The notes beneath the pieces are model-generated. The model made no database searches, had not been told where the DNA came from, and worked only from the letters and a program-made list of their open reading frames with translations. A program made the position numbers and the translations under genes. Below, piece after piece: positions 53,490-59,264 of a stretch of 59,264 nucleotides of DNA; position 1 is the stretch's first letter; every line of letters begins with the position of its first letter. Origin of the DNA: Sphaerisporangium melleum (lineage in GTDB: Bacteria; Actinomycetota; Actinomycetes; Streptosporangiales; Streptosporangiaceae); contig NZ_BMNT01000032.1 of the NCBI RefSeq assembly GCF_014646695.1, positions 41,531 to 100,794 of the forward strand, written 5' to 3'.

Positions 53490-54368
53490 ATGGCGACCAA
53501 GAGTGAACTCGGCGCATATCTCAAGGTGCGGCGCGAGCGTCTGCGCCCCGAGGAGGTCGGCCTGCCTGCGGGGTCCCGGCGCCGGGTGCCCGGCCTGCGA
53601 CGCGAGGAGGTCGCGCTGCTCTCCGGGATCAGCGTGGAGTACTACCTGCGACTGGAGCAGGGACGCGACCGTCACCCCTCCGACCAGGTGCTCGACGGCA
53701 TCTCCCGCGCGCTGCGGCTGGACGCCGACGCCGACGCGTACCTGCGCGAGCTGGCACGTCCCGCGCGCCCGGCCACCCGCCGCGCGCCGCGGCCGGAGCG
53801 GGTCGCCTCGTCCGTGCAGAACCTGATCGACCAGTGGACGACCACGCCGGCCCTCGTCCACGGCAGGTACCTGACCACGCTCGCCGCCAACCCGCTCGCC
53901 ATCGCCCTCAGCCCGGCCTTCAGGCCGGGCGTCAACACCCTGCGCGCGGCGTTCCTGGACCCCGAGATGCGCGAGTTCCACCGCGACTGGGACGAGATGA
54001 CCGCCAAGGCCGTCGCCTACCTGCGGTCCGTCGTCGGCGGCGCCGGCGAGGACCCGCGGCTGCTGGAACTGCTCGGCGAGCTCAGCCTGCACAGCGAGCG
54101 GTTCCGCACCCTGTGGGCCCGCCAGGACGTCCGGCACAAGACCAGCGGGGTCAGCCGCATGGTGCACCCCCAGGTGGGCCCGCTCGATCTGCGCTACGAG
54201 AAGCTGGCGCTTCCCGGAGCGCCCGGGCAGATGCTGGTCACCTACCACGCCGAGCCGGACTCGCCGTCCTTCGAACGTCTGCAGCTGCTCGCCCACCTGA
54301 CCACCCGTCCCGCCGCGCCGGAAAGTCACCGGAACACCCCCGCCACCGCACGCCCGGGCACCGGATGA
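53490..54368 (+). CDS. XRE-family regulator with MmyB-like ligand-binding domain
   Basis: 292 residues. The N-terminal helix-turn-helix (about 5-75) includes GAYLKVRRERLRPEEVGLP, RVPGLRREEVALLSGISVEY and YLRLEQGRDRHPSDQVLDGI. The MmyB-like PAS-type domain (about 100-275) includes LTTLAANPLAIALSPAF and HPQVGPLDLRYEKL. These regulators often sit next to an oxidoreductase they control; here the flanking genes are a divergent S8 protease and a convergent hydrolase, so the target is unclear. Confidence 0.9.
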   Translation: MATKSELGAYLKVRRERLRPEEVGLPAGSRRRVPGLRREEVALLSGISVEYYLRLEQGRDRHPSDQVLDGISRALRLDADADAYLRELARPARPATRRAPRPERVASSVQNLIDQWTTTPALVHGRYLTTLAANPLAIALSPAFRPGVNTLRAAFLDPEMREFHRDWDEMTAKAVAYLRSVVGGAGEDPRLLELLGELSLHSERFRTLWARQDVRHKTSGVSRMVHPQVGPLDLRYEKLALPGAPGQMLVTYHAEPDSPSFERLQLLAHLTTRPAAPESHRNTPATARPGTG

Positions 54369-54383
54369 CCTCTCGAACGAGGT

Positions 54384-56090
54384 TCAGGAGGACGACATGC
54401 GCCGCACCAGGCCGGTGAGCAGCGCCGTGCGCTGCGGGGTCCAGCCGGGCGGCGGCGCGATGCTCGCCCAGGCCGCCGCCACGTCCCCCGCGTAGTCGTG
54501 GCCGTGTCCGGGCGGGGCCTCCAGTGAGACCGCGAGATCGGCGGTGACCTGCCAGAACGTGACGAACGGGTACCAGTGGAAACTGGGCAGCACATCATCC
54601 CCGCGCGCCTCGGACAGCCAGTCGGGCTTCTCGAAGATCAGCCGCGGCGTCCACCACACGATCGGGTCCGACGGATGCTGCAGGTAGACCACCCGCGGCG
54701 GCGGCCACGGCCCGGGCAGGGCGGTCAGGTCCGGCGGCCGGTTGGCGAACCGGATCGTCTCGCCTCTCCGGTAGACGGGCAGGGCCTCCCGGCTGCCGGC
54801 GTCCCGGTCGTCCACGAACCGGCGCCACAGCCTACTGCTGTCGGGCGGGCCGGCGAACAGCGCCCCGTCCGTACGCCGGCGCAGGTCCTGCTCGCCGCCG
54901 AACGCCGCCTCCGCGCCGAAGGCCCCGAGGCTCTCGCCGAAGACCAGCAGGCGCGGGCGGTGCCCCGCGGGCAGCCGCGCCCAGCGGGCGTGCACCTGCT
55001 CGAACAGCTCGCGCCCCGCGGCGACCGCCCGCTCCCGGTCCACCAGGAACGACAGCCAGCTCGGCAGGTAGGAGTACTGCATGGCGACCAGTGCGCTGTC
55101 CCCGTCGTACATGTACTCCAGCGCGGCGGCCGCCTGCGGGTCCACCCATCCCGTCCCGGTCGTGGTGATCACGCACAGCACCTTGCGGGCGAAAGCGCCG
55201 GTCCGGTCCAGCTCGCGTACGGCCAGCGCGGCCCGCTCGCGCAGGGTCGGGGCGGAGTCCAGGCCGGTGTAGACCCGGATCGGCGCGGCGACGGCCCGCC
55301 CGCCGAACCGCCGCAACTCCTGCACGCTGGTCGCGCCGGCCACGAAGTCGCGTCCCTCCAGGCCCAGGGACGGCCAGGAGACCAGAGAGGAGGGCCCGCC
55401 CGACTGGGTGGCCGCCCGCGGCGGCGAGGTGCCCGGACTGGTCTCCCTGTTCAGCGCGGCGAAGCTGCTGTCGGCCCCGCGGAGCAGTGCCTCGGTGAGG
55501 ACGCCCTCGGTCAGCGAGATGGTCAGCACGGTGATCCCGATCATGGCCGCGGCCCGGGCGGCGGCCGGGGGGATCCACCTGCCCAGGAAGCGGCCGAGCG
55601 CGAGGGCGGCCCGGCGGAGCGTCCTGGCGAGGGCGAGGAACACCAGGAACACCCCGGCCGCTACCAGCGGCACCCCGAGGTAGCCGAGCCGCTGGGGCGG
55701 GAGCAGCCCCATCAGCGGGTAGATCTCGCGCTGTGCCTGGACACCCAGATACAGGGAGGCCGCGACGGCGCCGCAGCCGGACAGGCCGACCAGCCGGCGG
55801 ACGGCGCGGGCGGTCTCCGGCTCCGGGCGGCGGGGGATCAGGCGGCGGACCACCGCCCCGATGATCACTCCGGTCAGGTACCCGGTCGCGGCGAGCACGC
55901 CGGCGATGAGGCCCTGAAGCTGCCAGGAGCGCGGGAGCAGGGACGGCGTCAGCGACAGGCAGAAGAAGATCGCGGCGAACGCGCCCCCGGTCGCGTCCAG
56001 CCGCGGGACGACGTGGACCCGCCCGAAGACGAGTACGCTCGCGGCGACGTCCAGTCCCAGGGCGATCCGCATCCGCCCGAGCCGCCCCAT
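54384..56090 (-). CDS. Membrane alpha/beta hydrolase (Abhydrolase_9 family)
   Basis: 568 residues. Six or so N-terminal membrane helices (about 10-200) precede a cytoplasmic alpha/beta-hydrolase domain with nucleophile Ser in LVFGESLGAFG. The flanking DFVAGATSVQELRRFGG and HPSDPIVWWTPRLIF are diagnostic of the actinobacterial Abhydrolase_9 family. Substrate unknown; the family is often linked to envelope lipids, which is an inference. ATG 56090 has GGGGA 9 nt upstream; ATG 56072 is an alternative. Divergent from the dedA-like gene. Confidence 0.87.
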   Translation of the reverse strand: MGRLGRMRIALGLDVAASVLVFGRVHVVPRLDATGGAFAAIFFCLSLTPSLLPRSWQLQGLIAGVLAATGYLTGVIIGAVVRRLIPRRPEPETARAVRRLVGLSGCGAVAASLYLGVQAQREIYPLMGLLPPQRLGYLGVPLVAAGVFLVFLALARTLRRAALALGRFLGRWIPPAAARAAAMIGITVLTISLTEGVLTEALLRGADSSFAALNRETSPGTSPPRAATQSGGPSSLVSWPSLGLEGRDFVAGATSVQELRRFGGRAVAAPIRVYTGLDSAPTLRERAALAVRELDRTGAFARKVLCVITTTGTGWVDPQAAAALEYMYDGDSALVAMQYSYLPSWLSFLVDRERAVAAGRELFEQVHARWARLPAGHRPRLLVFGESLGAFGAEAAFGGEQDLRRRTDGALFAGPPDSSRLWRRFVDDRDAGSREALPVYRRGETIRFANRPPDLTALPGPWPPPRVVYLQHPSDPIVWWTPRLIFEKPDWLSEARGDDVLPSFHWYPFVTFWQVTADLAVSLEAPPGHGHDYAGDVAAAWASIAPPPGWTPQRTALLTGLVRRMSSS

Positions 56091-56420
56091 CAGGTAAGGT
56101 CCCCGATCTCGCCATGTGCCTGCACCGCACGGACGCGGGCCCCCGGCGGCACCGGGCCCGTGGCATGCCCGCCGCCCGGAGTCGGCAGGCTATCAACGCC
56201 ACCTGAGCGCCCGCCCAGCGGCCCGGCTTGGGCCCTGCGGTGATGACGGGGTGCGAAGATCGGTCGCTCGGCGTGACGAGAGGGCCCCGGAGGCAGGGGC
56301 GCCCCCGCAGGCGGCGGCGCGTTCCGCCCTCCCCGCGAGGGCGGGATGCCGCCGCAGGACCGCAGGTGGCGCCCCGTACCGTGGGGTACGGCCGGGGGAA
56401 GCGTAAGGCGGAGAAGCGGG
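56091..56420. promoter_or_regulatory. Divergent region with hairpin before the DedA-family gene
   Basis: 330 bases without a gene. CGTACC-GTGG-GGTACG (56375-56390) is a perfect 6-bp stem 30 nt before the DedA start, and CCGCCCT/AGGGCGG (56324-56344) a second hairpin. Either could be an operator or leader structure. Confidence 0.35.
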
Positions 56421-57056
56421 GTGCGCGCGGTGTCGCTGACCATCCTGACAGCGCTGTGGCAGGCGGCCGGCGAGTACGGGTATCTCGCGATCGCCCTGCT
56501 GGTGCTGCTGGAGGACTTCGGCGTCCCGGTGCCCGGTGAGACCGTCCTCATCGCCGCCGCGGTCTCCGCCGGAGAGGGGCGGCTGTCCATCGTGGCCGTC
56601 GTGGCCGTGGCGTTCCTCGCCGCGGTCACCGGCGACAACCTCGGATACCTCCTCGGCCGCACCGCCGGGCGCCGCCTGGTCACCCGGTATGGCCGCTATG
56701 TGTTCATCACCCCGCGGCGGCTCGCCCGCGCCGAGGAGTTCGTCGGCCGGCACGGCGCCAAGGTCGTCATCGTCGCCCGTTTCATCGAAGGGCTGCGCCA
56801 GCTCAACGGCATCGTCGCGGGCGGGGCGGGCATGCCGTGGCGCCGGTTCCTGCTCTGCAACGCGATCGGCGCGGCGCTCTGGGTGGGTGTCTGGGCGAGC
56901 GTCGGCTACCTCGCCGGGAACCATCTCGTCGCCGTCGAGGCCGCCCTGCGCCGCTACCAGTGGTTCGCGATCGCCGGTCTGGTCCTCCTCGTCGCCGGTT
57001 ACGCGGCCTTCCACCTCGCCCGGCGGCGACGCGCCCGCCACCGCGACCCCCGGTAG
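56421..57056 (+). CDS. DedA-family membrane protein
   Basis: 211 residues, four to five membrane segments. DedA landmarks are LEDFGVPVPGET near residue 30-40 (re-entrant loop Glu/Asp), the following AAVTGDNLGYLLGRTAG, and VARFIEGLRQLNGIVAGGAG with the conserved Arg pair. DedA proteins are now linked to lipid (undecaprenyl phosphate or phosphatidylethanolamine) flipping and proton homeostasis. GTG 56421 has GGAG 7 nt upstream. The C-terminus is Arg-rich, fitting a cytoplasmic tail. Confidence 0.93.
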   Translation: MRAVSLTILTALWQAAGEYGYLAIALLVLLEDFGVPVPGETVLIAAAVSAGEGRLSIVAVVAVAFLAAVTGDNLGYLLGRTAGRRLVTRYGRYVFITPRRLARAEEFVGRHGAKVVIVARFIEGLRQLNGIVAGGAGMPWRRFLLCNAIGAALWVGVWASVGYLAGNHLVAVEAALRRYQWFAIAGLVLLVAGYAAFHLARRRRARHRDPR

Positions 57057-57993
57057 ACGGCCGCGTCGTCATCGCCTCCGCCGGTGGGCTCCGGTCGCGG
57101 TCTCCCGGGGCCCGGCGGCGATTACAACCGGCGCGGCGAGGCTCATCCATACCTTGAGAAGGCTTATTTCTGAACACGCACATGAGGGCGCCGGCCACTG
57201 TTGGTTATTTCGTTCCAGTGACCAGGCAGAATGCCACTCTATCCCGCTGATGTCCCGCCGTCCCCGTGCCGCCGGCGTCCAATGTTTCGTATTCATCGCG
57301 GGGGTGCGCTGAGCGCCGCTGCGCTATGAGTCGTACTTTTCTGGGAATCGAAGGGACTGCTCGGACGCTACTCGATTCGAACGACGGTGGCTGTGCCGAA
57401 TGCCGCGTTCGCCGGACGATCGGACCAGGGGAGCGGCGTCCCGGGCACCCGCCCTCAACAGCGGATTCCGTCCCGGCCGCGGCTGCGGAGAGACCCGCGC
57501 GCACCCCCTCGCTCCCCATGGCCGCCCGCCCCGCGCCGCTCCCACCGCGCGGCGCGCGGGCGGAACGTTTCGGTGCCGGGCACTGAAAGTTTCACAGCCA
57601 TGCCCGGTGGTGGCCATGGTCACTCGCCCTGGCCAGATGCCGGAGGAGCGGACCGTCTCGCGGGAGGGTCCGCGGCCGGCAAATGGCCGGATCTTGACAG
57701 CTCTCGGCGCGGTCATATTTGCTCCGCTGCACCTCCGCCTCGGCCACCGGAAGAAAGGAGATCCGATCGGCGGCGTCGAGCGAGCGCCGGTATTCCAGAA
57801 CCCGATGAGCCGGCACCCGCGCGCCGGGCCGGCCGGGCGCGATCGGCGAAACACCTCGCACGGCATCGCCCTGTTGTCCACCGGGCCGGAAACCGGGAAT
57901 TCCGCCGGCCGGTCCCCGCACCACCGTAGAAGACGGCGGAATGGCTTCCCTGGCTATGCATGTCACCATGGCAACGGCAAAGGAATATGCGTC
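57057..57993. other. 937-base gap without a convincing gene
   Basis: The first 300 bases are A/T-richer than the surroundings. A consensus TTGACA (57694-57699) is followed at 16 nt by TATTTG, and AAAGGAG at 57754 has no proper start codon after it. All frames lack codon bias. The region may hold a decayed gene or a long regulatory leader for the esterase gene at 57994. Confidence 0.45.
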
Positions 57994-59264
57994 ATGTTGA
58001 GGAAACGGTCCCTCTTCACCGCCATCGCGGCCGCGGCGCTGATCGTCTCGGCCACGTCGGCGCAGATGGCACTGGGCGACAGTGCGAGCACCTCCACGTC
58101 GCTCGCGAAGCAGAGCGCCCTCGCGCCCACCGCCGGTTGCGGAAAGACTCCGACGCTGAGAAGCGGTACGCAGTCGATCACTACCAGCGGGAAGAATCGC
58201 AGTTACATTCTGCGAATCCCCGACAACTACAACAACAACACGCCCTACCGGTTGATCTTCGGATTCCACTGGAACGGCGGCACCGCCAATGATGTCGACT
58301 CCGGTGGCACCAGTGGCTATCCCTGGTCCTATTACGGGATCCGGGCGCTGTCCAACAACACCGCCATTTTCGTCGCTCCGCAGGGTTTCAACAACGGCTG
58401 GGCGAATTCGGGTGGCGAGGACACCGTTTTCGTCGACGACATGATCCGGCGGATCGAGTCGGACCTCTGTGTCGACACCGCCCAGCGCTTCGCCATGGGC
58501 TTCAGCTACGGCGGCGGCATGAGCTACTCGCTCGCCTGTAACCGGGCGAACGTCTTCCGCGCGGTGGCGGTCTACTCCGGCGGACAGCTCAGCGGGTGCA
58601 GCGGCGGCACCGACCCCATCGCCTACATCGGGCTGCACGGCCTCAGGGACCCGGTGCTGAACATCTCCACGGGCCGGTCGCTGCGCGACAGGTTCGTCCG
58701 GAACAACGGCTGCACGGCCCAGAACCCGCCGGAGCCGGCGCAGGGCAGCCTGACGCACATCGTCACCTACTACTCCGGCTGCCGCGCCGGGTATCCGGTC
58801 GCCTGGGCGGCGTTCGACGCCGGTCACACCCCCAACCCCTCGGACGGCAAGTCGGGCGACTTCGAGCCCGGGGAGAACTCCTGGACCAGGCCCGTGGTGT
58901 GGAACTTCTTCACGCAGCTCGGGGCCGGCAACCCGTCGCCGGAGCCCACTCCCACGGTCACTCCCACGGGCAACCCGCCGGCGACGAGCACCATCCGGGG
59001 CCAGGCCTCGGGCCGGTGCCTGGACGTCAACGGCGCCTCGCAGTCCAACGGCGCCGCGGCGCAGATCTGGGACTGCAACGGCCAGAGCAACCAGCAGTGG
59101 ACGTCCAACAGCGCCAGTGAGCTGCGGGTGTACGGCAACAAGTGCCTGGACGTCAACGGCGCCGGCACCGCCGACGGCACCGCGGTGATCATCTGGGACT
59201 GCAACGGCCAGAACAACCAGAAGTGGCGCTTCAACAGCGACGGCACCATCACCGCCGTCGGCGC
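57994..59264 (+). CDS. Secreted CE1/PHB-depolymerase-like esterase with ricin-type lectin domain, 3'-truncated
   Basis: Open to the window edge (423 codons). The Sec signal is about 1-30. The alpha/beta-hydrolase domain has Ser171 (GFSYGGGMS), Asp219 (GLRDPVL) and His278 (DAGHTPNP), the arrangement of LpqC/feruloyl-esterase CE1 enzymes that act on xylan-bound ferulate or polyhydroxybutyrate. A Pro/Thr linker (about 313-328) leads to a ricin B trefoil (CBM13) whose first two repeats end NQQW and NQKW. ATG 57994 has AAAGGA 9 nt upstream. Together with the GH54 and tannase-family genes it suggests plant hemicellulose breakdown. Confidence 0.9.
   Translation, partial: MLRKRSLFTAIAAAALIVSATSAQMALGDSASTSTSLAKQSALAPTAGCGKTPTLRSGTQSITTSGKNRSYILRIPDNYNNNTPYRLIFGFHWNGGTANDVDSGGTSGYPWSYYGIRALSNNTAIFVAPQGFNNGWANSGGEDTVFVDDMIRRIESDLCVDTAQRFAMGFSYGGGMSYSLACNRANVFRAVAVYSGGQLSGCSGGTDPIAYIGLHGLRDPVLNISTGRSLRDRFVRNNGCTAQNPPEPAQGSLTHIVTYYSGCRAGYPVAWAAFDAGHTPNPSDGKSGDFEPGENSWTRPVVWNFFTQLGAGNPSPEPTPTVTPTGNPPATSTIRGQASGRCLDVNGASQSNGAAAQIWDCNGQSNQQWTSNSASELRVYGNKCLDVNGAGTADGTAVIIWDCNGQNNQKWRFNSDGTITAVG

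Noticed and set aside
53295-54329. A 344-residue frame on the minus strand
   Set aside because: Antisense shadow of the XRE regulator, whose helix-turn-helix is unmistakable on the plus strand.
57324-57881. 185-codon minus-strand frame in the 57 kb gap, considered as a decayed transposase
   Set aside because: No DDE or other transposase motif, no terminal inverted repeats or target duplication seen.
1-59264. CRISPR arrays, tRNA/rRNA genes, IS elements, attachment sites and known riboswitches
   Set aside because: Looked for repeats with regular spacers, TPsiC-like GGTTCGAATCC arms, DDE/tyrosine recombinases and long direct repeats; none found by eye. A program scan would settle this.

Overview
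The window looks like chromosome of a filamentous high-GC actinomycete. Coding positions are strongly G/C-biased, GTG and TTG starts are common, genes are packed with many 1-4 nt overlaps, and there are SARP, LAL-type LuxR, ROK, PaaX, MarR and XRE/MmyB-like regulators and many secreted hydrolases. The gene mix (SCO3242/Ebo-type operon, DyP-encapsulin pair, large secreted subtilases) fits Streptosporangiales or Streptomycetales. The family-level placement is a guess; no rRNA or other marker gene is present. I saw no IS element, phage gene, CRISPR array, rRNA or tRNA.

Layout. 1-909: 3' part of a secreted GH54 arabinofuranosidase. 1.2-5.2 kb: a PaaX-type regulator facing a pntAB transhydrogenase operon. 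5.9-8.9 kb: an unusual single-chain membrane protein with a type 1 periplasmic-binding-protein ectodomain. 9.2-11.9 kb: a TPR protein and an ABC exporter. 12.2-14.0 kb: a ThuA-like / Gfo-Idh-MocA sugar operon. 14.3-17.6 kb: a small secreted peptide, a Tat-exported alpha/beta hydrolase and a tannase/feruloyl-esterase-family enzyme. 18.0-24.4 kb: a regulator island with a LAL regulator, Ohr/OsmC, a short SARP and a divergent SARP-NTPase. Two near-identical promoter modules drive ohr and the SARP-NTPase gene. 24.7-33.5 kb: a ROK regulator followed by a translationally coupled Ebo-type operon (MIPS-like, UbiA/EboC-like, TIM barrel, EboA, TatD/EboB, EboE, NPP-type phosphodiesterase). 33.7-39.5 kb: a secreted putative metalloprotease, a small P-loop protein and a large S8 protease. 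40-43 kb: YchJ-like protein, a MarR regulator divergent from an azoreductase, and a second Gfo/Idh/MocA gene. 43.4-45.3 kb: DyP peroxidase with an encapsulin-targeting tail, overlapping its encapsulin shell gene. 45.9-57 kb: I36 protease-inhibitor-like protein (with a TTA codon), Tat-exported phospholipase C, SnoaL-like protein, a second S8 protease, a leaderless XRE regulator, an Abhydrolase_9 membrane protein and a DedA protein. 58.0 kb to the end: a CE1-type esterase with a ricin-type lectin domain, cut by the window edge.

How the parts relate. Two compartment or trafficking systems stand out: the DyP-encapsulin nanocompartment and the Ebo-type operon, which by gene content builds or moves an inositol/isoprenoid-type metabolite. 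Much of the rest is a secretome for plant polymers, protein and phospholipid (GH54, tannase/feruloyl esterase, CE1 esterase, two S8 proteases, PLC, putative metalloprotease) with a protease-inhibitor-like partner. The sharpest regulatory signals are the duplicated 29-bp element placed exactly 54 nt before the -10 of ohr and of the SARP-NTPase gene, and the palindrome inside the overlapping marR/azoreductase promoters. Several long perfect hairpins mark transcription-unit ends.
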